The notes: generated by a model from the sequence alone, not told the origin. 64,000 bases of DNA from Mycolicibacterium nivoides (GCF_003855255.1 NZ_CP034072.1:5818396-5882395); one strand, 5' to 3'; positions 17,244 to 27,674 are shown, counted from the stretch's first letter. Translations and numbers: made by a program.

Positions 17244-17250
17244 TTGTGCC

Positions 17251-18195
17251 ATGTCGATTGGCAGCATGGCCGACGAAGACGTAGTGCGGCCGAACGTACT
17301 GGCAGATTTCCGCAGGCACTCGGGCAGCATCCTGGGAGGCGCCTTCGGCGCAGCGGCTTTCGATGAGGTGGCCCTGGTCCCGGTAGCCGCCGCCGTCGAC
17401 CGCAGCGGCCGGTTCGAGCGCAACTTCCTCGATCGCGGCGTGCGCAGCGGGTTCTCCGCATTCCTGGCGATCTGGGGTGACGCCGAGGACCGGGAAGCCG
17501 AGGGTCACCGGCTACAGACCATGCACCGCGACGTCCGCGGGCACGGCAAAGACGATTTCGCCGAGGTCCGCTACAGCGCCCTGAACCCACGGCTGTGGAA
17601 CTGGATCGCCATCAGCGGGATCTTCGTGGTCCTGCGCTCGTTCACTCCGGCGACCGGCATCACGATGAACACCGCCGAACAAGAGGCGGCCTATGCCCAG
17701 CTGCTCAAGGCCTTCCGCTCGATCGAGCTGCCGGGCGCATCCGCGAAGCTGCCGGGGACCTACTCCGAGGCGACGCGGTACTACGACGAAGTGGTGGAAA
17801 AACAACTGCAGGGCAACGAGTTTCTGACCAGGGTGACAACCGGCCTGACCCGGCTGCCGTTGCCAACGCTGCTCCTGCCCGGCCCGGTCCGCTTGGCGCT
17901 CACCCCGTCATGGTTGGCGGTCCGGCCGGTCGCGGGCCGGGTGATCAAGGTGTGCTCGTTCGGAATCATGCATCCAGGGGTCCGCGAGCTGACCGGATTC
18001 CGCTGGCAGGCCCGGCACGACCGGGAGTTCGCCGTATACACCCGGCTGCTTCAGCTGGCCTGGCGAACGCTGCCGGACCGGCTCCTCCTGGTGCCCCTGG
18101 CCTACAACCGGCTGCAGTACGAGAAGTTGGTGCGCCTGCACCGATCGGTGGCGCTCGATTCATTCGCGTCGCTGGGATGCCCGGCAGCGGGCTGA
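17251..18195 (+). CDS. Oxygenase MpaB family protein (DUF2236)
   Basis: The 314-aa protein starts at the ATG at 17251 (MSIGSMADEDVVRPNVLADF); the frame extends upstream but the promoter just before 17251 decides the start. Family features are SILGGAFGAAAFDEVALVPV, then a histidine-containing HRDVRGHGKDDFAEVRYSAL segment, then WNWIAISGIFVVLRSF with further hydrophobic segments. It ends in HRSVALDSFA. DUF2236 proteins include fungal MpaB and rubber-degrading Lcp, haem proteins that oxidatively cleave C=C bonds; the substrate in bacteria is mostly unknown. A TetR gene follows after 13 bp and is probably in the same operon. Confidence 0.8.
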   Translation: MSIGSMADEDVVRPNVLADFRRHSGSILGGAFGAAAFDEVALVPVAAAVDRSGRFERNFLDRGVRSGFSAFLAIWGDAEDREAEGHRLQTMHRDVRGHGKDDFAEVRYSALNPRLWNWIAISGIFVVLRSFTPATGITMNTAEQEAAYAQLLKAFRSIELPGASAKLPGTYSEATRYYDEVVEKQLQGNEFLTRVTTGLTRLPLPTLLLPGPVRLALTPSWLAVRPVAGRVIKVCSFGIMHPGVRELTGFRWQARHDREFAVYTRLLQLAWRTLPDRLLLVPLAYNRLQYEKLVRLHRSVALDSFASLGCPAAG

Positions 18196-18208
18196 CACAC
18201 TGGTAGCG

Positions 18209-18790
18209 ATGCCACGCAGCAACGCCAGCCAATCCGAACAGGAAGACGCCATCCTCAAGGCCACCGCCGAGGAGGTGGCGCTCGTCGGGCTGGGCCGGGC
18301 CAGTCTGGATGTCGTCGCCAAGCAAGCCGGCGTCAGCCGGCGCACGCTCTACCGTCGTTTTCCCACCCGCGACGCGCTCATCACCGAACTCGGGAGGCGC
18401 ACCTTCGACGCGGCGATGCACCGGCTGCGCACCGTTGCAATCGATTCCGGTCCCAGCGAGGCTGCGGTGGCAGCGTTCTGTGAAGGTGTGCGGCTATTGA
18501 CCACCGAACCAGTGATGCGCCGGTTCCTGCGACTGGACACCGATTTCACCGCAGTGGCCGGTGCCTACGACCAGGCTCCGGCTTTTCTCCACCATGCGTC
18601 GTCAGCGATGGCAAAGGCACTGCGCGCCGCAGGCGCGACCATGCCCGACGCCGACCTGCTGGCCGTGGCCGAGTTGCACATCAGGCTGGCGTGCTCGCTG
18701 GCCCAGATGCCCACTGCGGTGCTGGACGTCAACGATGGCGACGCGGTTCGCGAATACGCGCGGAAACACCTGGCGCCGCTGGTGCACTAG
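18209..18790 (+). CDS. TetR-family regulator next to the MpaB gene
   Basis: The 193-aa protein has a TetR HTH at about residues 12-58 (ILKATAEEVALVGLGRASLD then VVAKQAGVSRRTLYRRF), followed by a helical domain with RFLRLDTDFTAVAGAYDQ. It is 13 bp downstream of the MpaB gene, suggesting co-transcription and control of that operon. Convergent with the next gene (7 bp between stops). Confidence 0.85.
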   Translation: MPRSNASQSEQEDAILKATAEEVALVGLGRASLDVVAKQAGVSRRTLYRRFPTRDALITELGRRTFDAAMHRLRTVAIDSGPSEAAVAAFCEGVRLLTTEPVMRRFLRLDTDFTAVAGAYDQAPAFLHHASSAMAKALRAAGATMPDADLLAVAELHIRLACSLAQMPTAVLDVNDGDAVREYARKHLAPLVH

Positions 18791-18797
18791 CGGCGCC

Positions 18798-19667
18798 TCA
18801 AAACCGCGTCGACCCGCGCAGCGTCCCCGCCGCGTTGCGGACAGCCGCCGTGATGGTCTCGACGGTGCGACTGTCGAGCTTCCAGCACTGCCAGTACAAC
18901 GGCACGTCCAGATATTGCTCGGTGATCCGGACGAAGTCGTCGTCGACGAGTTCCTCGGGGTACATCCCCCAGCCCAACCCCGCCCGCACCGCGGCACCGA
19001 ACCCCTCGGCGGTCGGGATGTAATGCACCGGTCTAAGGATATCCTTGCGGAATTCCTTGCGCACCAATTGATCCTGCAGTGCATCGTCACGGTTCCAGGA
19101 CAGCGACGGTGCCGCCTGCGCGGCGTCGCGGGTGAATCCCTCGGGCAGGTACCGCTGCACGTAGTCCGCGCTCGCCACCGGCACGTAGCGCATCGCTCCC
19201 AGCGGATGCACCCGGCAGCCCGGGACCGCGCTCCGCTCGGTGGTCACCGCACCCATCACCACGCCCTCACGCAGCAGACGCGCCGAGAGGTCTTGGTCCT
19301 CGATCCTGATGTCGAACAGGAACTCGGCCGCCTGGGCGAACACACCGGTGAACCAGGTCGCCATCGAATCGGCGTTGACCGCCAGCGCGATCCTGGTGCG
19401 GCGCGCCGAGCCGCCACCCATCTCGGCCAGGGTCTCGGACTCCAACAGTGCCGTCTGAGCCGCGAGCCTCAGCAGCGGAACACCGGCAGATGTTGCTGTG
19501 CAGGGCTTTTCGCGGACCACAAGCACCTGACCGACGCGTTGCTCCAGCGACTTGATGCGCTGGCTGATCGCCGACGGGGTCACATGCAGACGCTGCGCGG
19601 CCGCGTCGAAGCTCCCCAGCTCGACCACCGCGGCGAAGGCAGCGAGCTGCTGGCCGTCGATCTGCAC
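18798..19667 (-). CDS. LysR regulator, ArgP/LysG (IciA) type
   Basis: The 289-aa protein has an N-terminal HTH (about residues 4-60): QLAAFAAVVELGSFDAAAQR then LHVTPSAISQRIKSLEQRVG. The effector domain (SARRTRIALAVNADSMATWF; RYVPVASADYVQRYLPEGF; GWGMYPEELV) matches ArgP/LysG, which sense lysine and arginine and usually activate a divergent lysE exporter. No lysE gene is beside it: the gene upstream is a TetR on the same strand, only 9 bp away. The amino-acid exporter it controls, if any, is elsewhere, or its target has changed. Confidence 0.85.
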   Translation of the reverse strand: MQIDGQQLAAFAAVVELGSFDAAAQRLHVTPSAISQRIKSLEQRVGQVLVVREKPCTATSAGVPLLRLAAQTALLESETLAEMGGGSARRTRIALAVNADSMATWFTGVFAQAAEFLFDIRIEDQDLSARLLREGVVMGAVTTERSAVPGCRVHPLGAMRYVPVASADYVQRYLPEGFTRDAAQAAPSLSWNRDDALQDQLVRKEFRKDILRPVHYIPTAEGFGAAVRAGLGWGMYPEELVDDDFVRITEQYLDVPLYWQCWKLDSRTVETITAAVRNAAGTLRGSTRF

Positions 19668-19676
19668 GCAACGATC

Positions 19677-20342
19677 CTAGTCGGGCAGACTCTCGGCGCC
19701 GCGCAAACCGCCGCCCGTGAACCGGACGAGCTGGTCGACCCAACCGCGGTCCAGGCCGGCGGGACCGAGGGGGCGTCCGTAGAGCGCGAGGTCGGAGCTG
19801 GCGAGCGCACCGATCATCGAAAAGATGGCAATTGTGCTGCGCTGCTGACCTTCTCTGGTCTGAATATCGGGCACCGCACGACCCGCCGCAGCGAAGAACA
19901 ACTCCGGCAGACTCGGTGTACCCGCCAACTGGTCGAGCCAGATCTGGTCTTCGTCCAGGGCCAGCTGATTCATCACCTTGAGCCAGCGCAATCCACCGAC
20001 CGGATCGTCGTCGAGCAGGCGGACGTACGGTGCGATCAGCGCCTCCACGACATCGCGGACACCGATCTCGTTGCCCGACTGGGCTACTCGCACGAGCTCC
20101 TGGACAACGGCCTCGAACACGATCGGGGCGCGCCGCCGGGCCACCTCCAGCACCAGGTCCCGCTTGGCGGGGAAATGGTAGGCCACTGCGCGGCTGGCCA
20201 CGCCGGCCTCGCGGGCCACCGCGCGTGCCGCCACCGCACCGATCGACGTCTCGGCGAACATTCGCTCTGCGGTGTCGACGATCAGTGTTCGGGTGTCGAC
20301 ATCACGTCGGGGACCACGTCTGCGGGTCGGACTCTGGACCAC
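19677..20342 (-). CDS. TetR-family regulator
   Basis: The 221-aa protein has a TetR HTH at about residues 19-65 (LIVDTAERMFAETSIGAVAA then REAGVASRAVAYHFPAKRDL) and a C-terminal domain with RWLKVMNQLALDEDQIWLDQ resembling the TetR_C group of AefR-like proteins. It lies 9 bp upstream of the LysG-type gene and probably shares its transcript. A palindrome at 20398-20411 in the upstream divergent region is a likely operator. Confidence 0.85.
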   Translation of the reverse strand: MVQSPTRRRGPRRDVDTRTLIVDTAERMFAETSIGAVAARAVAREAGVASRAVAYHFPAKRDLVLEVARRRAPIVFEAVVQELVRVAQSGNEIGVRDVVEALIAPYVRLLDDDPVGGLRWLKVMNQLALDEDQIWLDQLAGTPSLPELFFAAAGRAVPDIQTREGQQRSTIAIFSMIGALASSDLALYGRPLGPAGLDRGWVDQLVRFTGGGLRGAESLPD

Positions 20343-20397
20343 GGTACGAGCGTAATCACTCGCGGCCTGATCGTCCTGTGGTCGGTGCAGATCTCCT

Positions 20398-20411
20398 ACT
20401 ACGGTCGTAGT
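20398..20411. promoter_or_regulatory. Palindrome in divergent tetR promoter region
   Basis: ACTACG-GT-CGTAGT has perfect 6-bp arms. It is 56 bp upstream of the TetR start and 58 bp upstream of the small gene at 20469, well placed to control both. Confidence 0.55.
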
Positions 20412-20468
20412 TCAAGATCGGACACCAGCGCGATGTGGGCTGACCTGCATTCTTCGTAGCGTCGAGCC

Positions 20469-20756
20469 ATGACACGAGCACAGCGTTCCCCAGCTATCTC
20501 GATAGCGAATTCCATGACTGGTGTCGCCCGCGGATGGACGGCGAAAGACGCCGTATTCACCCCACCGGTGACCGCCCCGGCGATCCCGGCCGGCCTGCAA
20601 CCCCGGGAGGGCCGCCGCTGGCGGCGCGCCCTGGCCGCGGTGCGTGCGGCACTGGCCGCCGTGCCCCGACCCGATCTGAAGCAGCCCTACTACCCGCCGC
20701 TGCGTGAAGGCTTCGTGGAGGACGCCGCCATGGCACGCGAGATGTGGCGACTCTGA
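20469..20756 (+). CDS. Small hypothetical protein (95 aa)
   Basis: The 95-residue frame starts at an ATG. It has an Ala/Pro/Arg-rich middle (REGRRWRRALAAVRAALAAV) and a C-terminus PDLKQPYYPPLREGFVEDAA that looks constrained rather than random. No family is recognised. It is divergent from a TetR gene, with a palindrome midway, and is followed after 76 bp by the histidine kinase gene. No strong ribosome-binding site is seen, so the call rests on frame and context. Confidence 0.5.
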   Translation: MTRAQRSPAISIANSMTGVARGWTAKDAVFTPPVTAPAIPAGLQPREGRRWRRALAAVRAALAAVPRPDLKQPYYPPLREGFVEDAAMAREMWRL

Positions 20757-20832
20757 ATTGCTGAAATCCGCCCCCCGAAAATCCAACCGTAGTAGGAGGC
20801 GCGACAGCGCTCTGACCTTCTACGATCACAAC

Positions 20833-22050
20833 ATGCTCGGTAGCATCGCGCGCGGCTTCCGTGCGCACGTGCGCCGGCGGGGGTACGCCCTCCCGGTGGG
20901 CTACAACTGGGCCATCGTGTTGGCGTTCGACACCACGGTGATCGGCGCCGGTGTGGTGGCCGTGTTGCAGCGCCCGACAGCCGACCTCCCGGCGAGCCTC
21001 CTCGCGCTCGTCGTCTGCACAGCCCCGTTCGCGCTGTTCTACCTGTCCGGCGTCGACTTCAAGGCACCGATCGTCTGGGCGACATGGACCACCTCGACCG
21101 CCGTGTTGCTGTTCGCGACGGCCACACCTGTATCCAATGATTTCGCTCCGCTGATCGCGGTACTGATGGTCGGCGAGGTCGCCTCCCTTACCGGGGTCTG
21201 GGGTGGATTTCTGGCCTCGCTGACCGCGGCCACCCTGCTGCTGACCGCCGCCTCGCAACACCGCCTCGACGCCCTGCCGCTCTACCTGGGGATCCTCGGA
21301 ATGGGTTGGCTGGTGGGTTATCTCGTATTCACCCAGCAGCAACTCATGCGACAGCAACAGGAGTCCCAGGCCGCGCAGTCCCGGCACGCCGCGGCCGATG
21401 AACGGCGCCGCATCGCCCGCGAGGTCCATGACGTGATCGCGCATTCGCTGAGCGTGACCCTGCTGCATGTGACGGGGGCGCGGCGCGGGTTGCAGCAGGA
21501 CCGTGATGTGGACGACGCCGTCGAGGCACTGGAGCAGGCTGAACGCCTGGGCCGTCAGGCCATGGCAGATATTCGCCGCACGGTCGGATTACTCGACGGC
21601 GCCCCGATGAGCATGGCTCCCGAGCCCGGAGTCGACGACATCAGCTGCCTGGTCGACGATTTCGTGCGGGCCGGGCTCAATGTACGATTCGACGCCACCG
21701 GCCACACCGAGGTGGTCTCCGCCGCGGTGGGCTTGGCGTTGTATCGCATCGCCCAGGAGTCTCTGGCCAACATCGCCAAACACGCACCTGACGCGGAAGC
21801 GACCGTGTTACTGCGAATTTCACGGACCTCGGCGACGCTGACCGTCGCCAACCGGCTCCCGGTCCCCGCGTTGGCCGTCAGGAACGGCCGCGATGTGGAG
21901 GGCCGCGGTGTGAGCGGCATGCGCCAACGCGTCGAGTTGCTCGGCGGGATCATCAGCGTCGGCCCGGCCGATGACGCGTGGTCGGTGCGCACGAACATTC
22001 CGTTGGACGACACTGACCGGGCGCCCCGCCGGTGCCCCGTGGTGTCATGA
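20833..22050 (+). CDS. Sensor histidine kinase, NarL-partner type (HisKA_3)
   Basis: The 405-aa protein starts at the ATG at 20833; the in-frame start at 20704 lies inside the preceding gene. Its N-terminal part has about five hydrophobic segments (residues 20-170) with little extracytoplasmic loop, so it may sense a membrane signal. The HisKA_3 box is RRIAREVHDVIAHSLSVTLL, with the phospho-accepting His in EVHD. The ATPase domain has YRIAQESLANIAKHA (N box) and GRGVSGMRQRVELLGG (G box). The stop overlaps the response regulator start (ATGA). Confidence 0.9.
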   Translation: MLGSIARGFRAHVRRRGYALPVGYNWAIVLAFDTTVIGAGVVAVLQRPTADLPASLLALVVCTAPFALFYLSGVDFKAPIVWATWTTSTAVLLFATATPVSNDFAPLIAVLMVGEVASLTGVWGGFLASLTAATLLLTAASQHRLDALPLYLGILGMGWLVGYLVFTQQQLMRQQQESQAAQSRHAAADERRRIAREVHDVIAHSLSVTLLHVTGARRGLQQDRDVDDAVEALEQAERLGRQAMADIRRTVGLLDGAPMSMAPEPGVDDISCLVDDFVRAGLNVRFDATGHTEVVSAAVGLALYRIAQESLANIAKHAPDAEATVLLRISRTSATLTVANRLPVPALAVRNGRDVEGRGVSGMRQRVELLGGIISVGPADDAWSVRTNIPLDDTDRAPRRCPVVS

Positions 22051-22706
22051 CGGACCCCGTGTCCGAGGTCTCGGTCCTCCTGGTCGACGATCAGGATCTG
22101 GTGCGCTCCGGACTGCGACGCATTCTGCGGCGCAAAGACGGGTTCGTGATCGTCGCCGAATGCGCCGACGGCGATGAGGTGCCCGATGCCGTCACCCGAT
22201 ACCGCCCCGACGTGGTGGTGATGGATCTGCGGATGAAGCGCGTCGACGGGATCGAAGCCACCCGGCAGGTGACCGCGGCCGGTGGACCCCCGGTGCTGGC
22301 GCTGACCACGTTCAACGACGACGAGTTGCTCTCCGGGGCGCTGCGCGCCGGCGCCAGTGGATTCGTGCTGAAGGACTCCTCGGCCGAGGAACTGATCCGG
22401 GCGGTCCGCGCGGTGGCACAGGGCGACAGCTACCTCGACCCGGCGGTGACGTCACGGGTGCTCACCACCTACCGCAAGTCGGCAGAGCCACGTCGCGCCG
22501 CCGTCGGCGAGCTCACGGCCCGCGAACTCGATGTGCTGACACTGATCGCCAAGGGGCACTCCAACGCCGAGATCGCCGATGAACTCAGCATCTCCGGACT
22601 CACCGTCAAGAGCCACATCGGCCACATCTTCATCAAGCTCGACCTGCGTGACCGCGCTGCCGCGATCATCCACGCGTACGACACCGGGCTCGTCAGTCCC
22701 CAGTGA
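22047..22706 (+). CDS. NarL/LuxR-type response regulator
   Basis: The 219-aa protein starts at the ATG at 22047 inside the kinase stop. The receiver domain (about residues 6-120) carries LLVDDQD, the phospho-acceptor Asp in VVVMDLRMKRVDGIEA, and the conserved Lys in GFVLKDSSAEEL. The C-terminal LuxR HTH (about 150-210) reads ELTARELDVLTLIAKGHSNA then EIADELSISGLTVKSHIGHI. It forms a complete two-component system with the preceding gene; targets are unknown. A strong hairpin follows. Confidence 0.92.
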   Translation: MTDPVSEVSVLLVDDQDLVRSGLRRILRRKDGFVIVAECADGDEVPDAVTRYRPDVVVMDLRMKRVDGIEATRQVTAAGGPPVLALTTFNDDELLSGALRAGASGFVLKDSSAEELIRAVRAVAQGDSYLDPAVTSRVLTTYRKSAEPRRAAVGELTARELDVLTLIAKGHSNAEIADELSISGLTVKSHIGHIFIKLDLRDRAAAIIHAYDTGLVSPQ

Positions 22707-22716
22707 CCCGATCCGG

Positions 22717-22757
22717 GCGTACCCCGCCTCAGGGGGATGGGAGGAGGCGGGGTACGC
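22717..22757. terminator. Hairpin between convergent response-regulator and ctaD genes
   Basis: Perfect 14-bp arms (GCGTACCCCGCCTC and complement) are separated by 13 nt. It lies in the 68-bp gap between the two stops and probably terminates one or both transcripts. There is no clear T-run on the plus side. Confidence 0.7.
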
Positions 22758-22774
22758 GGCTCTCGGCGAGCAGA

Positions 22775-24523
<1,749 letters not shown>

Positions 24524-24609
24524 CTATCCCCCTGTGAACATGTCCGTTCCGAGCAATGACCTGCAATCAAGATCACCAAGAGAAGACTCGCGGGCGCACG
24601 CCGGCAGGA

Positions 24610-24629
24610 GAAGGGTCTTTGGTCCTCAA
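24610..24629. promoter_or_regulatory. DosR-like box 1
   Basis: The 20-mer with core GGGTCTTTGGTCC matches about 14 of 20 positions of the DosR (DevR) consensus TTSGGGACTWWAGTCCCSAA by eye. It lies between ctaD and the Rv2004c-like gene. Confidence 0.45.
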
Positions 24630-24745
24630 TGTCGGATCCGGTGAGCTTGTCGGAGCCCGATCGAGATTGACTGTGCGGCAACATGAATCACCACCGACGT
24701 AAATAAGTGCGTTCAGCAGTGGCACTCGGCGCCCGGGAAGGACAG

Positions 24746-24765
24746 AAAGGGACCAAAGACCCCTG
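24746..24765. promoter_or_regulatory. DosR-like box 2, inverted copy of box 1
   Basis: Its core GGACCAAAGACCC (24750-24762) is the exact reverse complement of the 13-bp core of box 1 (24613-24625). It lies 34 bp upstream of the start at 24799. It could serve as an activator site or pair with box 1. Confidence 0.5.
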
Positions 24766-24798
24766 CCGCCATGCGCCCGCGGGCAGCCATCATGAGGT

Positions 24799-26259
24799 AT
24801 GGACGCTTCAGCTTTACCGGCCCCGGAGATCCATGAGACGCATACCGGGATCGTCGCCTTGATCGGCGACCGGGCATACAAGGTCAAGAAACCCGTCGTC
24901 ACGGATTTCCTCGACTTCAGCTCGGTAGAGCAGCGCGAACAAGTATGTGCACGTGAGGTTCAGCTGAACCGGCGACTCGCGGCCGACAGTTATCTGGGAG
25001 TCGCCCACCTCTCGGATCCGCAAGGTGGTCCGCCCGAGCCCGTGATCGTGATGCGCAGATACCCCGACGCGCGCCGGCTGACGTCGATCGTCCTCCACGG
25101 TGAGCCGGTGGTTGAGCATCTGTCGGCGGTCGCCGAGGCGTTGGCGCGGTTCCACGCGGACGCCGAAAGGTCTGCGGATATCGACGCCGCAGCCGAGGTC
25201 CCCGCGATTGCAGGCCGTTGGCATGACAACATCTCTGAACTCCACCGGCGGGCGGGAACCGTGGTACCCGCGGAGTCGGTGGCCGAGGTCGGCCGGTTGG
25301 CCGACCAGTTCATGAACGGTCGCGCCGCGCTGTTCGCCGACCGGATCGCCAACCGGCGCATCGTCGACGGCCACGGCGACCTGCTGACCGGCGACATCTT
25401 CTGCATGGCGGACGGTCCGGTGATCCTCGACTGTCTCGAGTTCGATGACAGCCTGCGTCATGTCGACTGCGCCGACGATGCCGCATTTCTGGCGATGGAC
25501 CTGGAGTTTCTCGGCCGCAAGGACTTGGCCGACTACTTCATCGCCGAGTATCAGCGGCTCTCCGGGGACGTCGCGCCGACATCCTTGATGGACTTCCTGA
25601 TCGCCTACCGGGCCGTGGTCCGCGCGAAGACCGACTGCATCAGGGTCGAGCAGGGCATCGAGACCGCGGGGGCCGACGCACGGCGCCACCTGGCTGTCGC
25701 CCTCGATCACCTCCGCAGGGGCGCAGTCCGGCTGATCCTTATCGGCGGTGGCCCGGGCACCGGCAAGACGACACTGGCGTACGCGTTGGCAGAACAGATA
25801 TCGGCGCAGGTCATTTCCACCGACGATGTGCGCCGCCAGTTGCGGGAGCAGGGTCTCGTAGCGGGCGATGTGGGGATCTTGAACGAGGGCCTCTACAGCA
25901 GCGACAACGTGGCAGCTGTGTACGACGCGGTGCTTCAGAAGGCCGACAGCGCCCTCGCCGAGGGCCGCTCGGTGATCCTCGACGGTACGTGGCGCGACCC
26001 GGAACTTCGGCGGCGGGCACGTCACATCGCCTCCGAAAGAGGCTGCCCTACAACCGAATTGGCATGTACAGCGCCCATCGACGAAGCCAAGAAGCGGATA
26101 GCGCAGCGACAGACCACCACGTCAGATGCCACACCACAGATCGCCGAGGGTTTCGCGGCCGGCGGCGCCGAATGGTCTGACGCCCATCTCATCAACACGC
26201 GCCGCCCGCTGGCGGACTCCGTCGCCGAAGCTCAACGGATCTGTTGCTCGACGATCTGA
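24799..26259 (+). CDS. Kinase-like/AAA ATPase fusion protein, Rv2004c-like
   Basis: The 486-aa protein joins two domains. Residues about 1-300 resemble aminoglycoside phosphotransferase-type kinases: KVKKPVVTDFLDFSSVEQRE, ending in VDGHGDLLTGDIF and ILDCLEFDDSLRHVDCADDA (catalytic loop and metal-binding Asp). Residues about 310-486 form a P-loop kinase with Walker A GGGPGTGKTT and STDDVRRQL, as in gluconate kinase/zeta-toxin-like enzymes. This layout is that of M. tuberculosis Rv2004c, a DosR dormancy-regulon member of unknown substrate. Two DosR-like boxes upstream agree with hypoxic induction. Confidence 0.8.
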   Translation: MDASALPAPEIHETHTGIVALIGDRAYKVKKPVVTDFLDFSSVEQREQVCAREVQLNRRLAADSYLGVAHLSDPQGGPPEPVIVMRRYPDARRLTSIVLHGEPVVEHLSAVAEALARFHADAERSADIDAAAEVPAIAGRWHDNISELHRRAGTVVPAESVAEVGRLADQFMNGRAALFADRIANRRIVDGHGDLLTGDIFCMADGPVILDCLEFDDSLRHVDCADDAAFLAMDLEFLGRKDLADYFIAEYQRLSGDVAPTSLMDFLIAYRAVVRAKTDCIRVEQGIETAGADARRHLAVALDHLRRGAVRLILIGGGPGTGKTTLAYALAEQISAQVISTDDVRRQLREQGLVAGDVGILNEGLYSSDNVAAVYDAVLQKADSALAEGRSVILDGTWRDPELRRRARHIASERGCPTTELACTAPIDEAKKRIAQRQTTTSDATPQIAEGFAAGGAEWSDAHLINTRRPLADSVAEAQRICCSTI

Positions 26260-26420
26260 ACCCGGCGGTCACCGCCATTACGAAATGAGGTGGCGGTGTA
26301 AAACCCGCAGCCAGCGCAGGCCGACAGCCCTTGTAAAGTAGAAAGGCAGCCACGTTCCCGGCTGCGACCTGCACAAAAACACCGTATCGCCGCGTTTGGC
26401 GCATCCACCGAGGGGGATTC

Positions 26421-27095
26421 ATGAACGAAGTGCTGGCCCGCGCCGGCATCTTCCAAGGTGTGTCGCCAGATGCCGTGGCCGCCCTGGTCCGACAGTTGGA
26501 GCCCGTGACCTTCCGTCGCGGAGAGGTGGTGTTCGCCGAGGGCGAGCCCGGCGACACGCTGTACATCATCACCGCGGGCAAGGTGAAGATCGGCCGCAAG
26601 TCGGTGGACGGCCGCGACAGCCTGATCACGCTGATGGGCCCCTCGGACATGTTCGGTGAGCTCGCCATCTTCGATCCGGGGCCGCGAACCTCGACCGTGA
26701 CAGCGCTGACCGAGCTGAAAACGGTCGTGATGAGCCGCAGCGTGCTGCGGAGTTGGATCGCCGATCGGCCCGAGATCGCCGAGCAGCTCCTGCGCGTGCT
26801 GGCGCGTCGGTTGCGCCGCACCAACGACAACCTGTCGGATCTGATCTTCACCGACGTGCCGGGCCGGGTGGCCAAGCAGCTGCTCTACCTGGCGCAACGG
26901 TTCGGCAGCCGTGACGGCTCCGCGCTGCGCGTGGATCACGAGCTGACCCAGGAAGAGATCGCCCAGCTCGTGGGGTCCTCGCGGGAGACGGTCAACAAAG
27001 CGCTGTCGGACTTCGCGCAGCGAGGCTGGATCCGCGTGCAGGGACGAAGCATCCTGATCGACAACGCCGAGCGCCTGGCCAAACGCGCGCACTGA
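26421..27095 (+). CDS. crp: Crp/Fnr-family cAMP receptor protein
   Basis: The 224-aa protein resembles M. tuberculosis CRP (Rv3676) along its length. The N-terminal cyclic-nucleotide domain contains [20 protein letters not shown], holding the Glu and Arg that bind cAMP phosphate. The hinge helix and C-terminal HTH (about residues 165-215) read [20 protein letters not shown]. The sequence departs from Rv3676 at scattered positions; since M. smegmatis has two Crp paralogues, this may be the second type. It regulates respiration and carbon genes in response to cAMP. Confidence 0.9.
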   Translation: MNEVLARAGIFQGVSPDAVAALVRQLEPVTFRRGEVVFAEGEPGDTLYIITAGKVKIGRKSVDGRDSLITLMGPSDMFGELAIFDPGPRTSTVTALTELKTVVMSRSVLRSWIADRPEIAEQLLRVLARRLRRTNDNLSDLIFTDVPGRVAKQLLYLAQRFGSRDGSALRVDHELTQEEIAQLVGSSRETVNKALSDFAQRGWIRVQGRSILIDNAERLAKRAH

Positions 27096-27128
27096 CCGAG
27101 TGACCGTGTGACGGTCGAGACATTGTTA

Positions 27129-27149
27129 GTACCCTAACTATTAGGGTAC
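27129..27149. promoter_or_regulatory. 21-bp palindromic operator of the MarR gene
   Basis: Perfect 9-bp arms GTACCCTAA and TTAGGGTAC flank CTA. The site ends 9 bp before the GTG of the MarR gene, so a bound repressor would cover the promoter/start region: a likely autorepression site. Confidence 0.8.
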
Positions 27150-27158
27150 GTTTATTTT

Positions 27159-27659
27159 GTGTCCGCAGTATCCGAAGCGCCAAAGCTCAGCTCCGATCCA
27201 TTGGCCCTCGAACGGCAGGTCTGTTTCGCACTGGCCGTCAGTAACCGCGCGGTGCTCGCCGTCTACCGGCCCCTGCTCGAACCGTTGGGCCTGACCCATC
27301 CGCAGTACCTGGTGATGCTGGCACTGTGGGATCACCAGCGGTCCAGCTCGGGTGGCAATCCCCCGCTCTCGGTCAAGGAGATCGCTTCCGCGCTGCAACT
27401 CGATTCCGCGACGCTGTCGCCGATGCTCAAACGGCTGGAAGCGCTGGGCCTACTGACCCGCAGCCGCCGGGCCGGCGATGAACGCGCGACCGATGTCGAG
27501 CTCACCCAGGCCGGGGTCGCCCTGCGTGAACGGGCACTGGCCATCCCACCCGCGGTGGTGGAACGCCTGGGCGTCGACATCGCCGAGCTCGAGGAACTGC
27601 ATCGGGTGTTGACCCGTATCAATGTGGCTGCACTGGCGGCCAATTCACTCACCGATTGA
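27159..27659 (+). CDS. MarR-family regulator, OhrR-like
   Basis: The 166-aa protein begins at a GTG. It has the OhrR pattern: LERQVCFALAVSNRAVLAVY with a Cys near residue 22 that matches the reactive peroxide-sensing Cys of OhrR, followed by LEPLGLTHPQYLVMLALWDH. A winged HTH follows (about residues 68-115, SVKEIASALQLDSATLSPML then RAGDERATDVELTQAG). A perfect palindrome lies just upstream. No ohr gene is adjacent; the next gene is a DUF5313 protein 15 bp downstream, probably in the same operon. Confidence 0.85.
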   Translation: MSAVSEAPKLSSDPLALERQVCFALAVSNRAVLAVYRPLLEPLGLTHPQYLVMLALWDHQRSSSGGNPPLSVKEIASALQLDSATLSPMLKRLEALGLLTRSRRAGDERATDVELTQAGVALRERALAIPPAVVERLGVDIAELEELHRVLTRINVAALAANSLTD

Positions 27660-27674
27660 CACCAGGAGCCCCTC

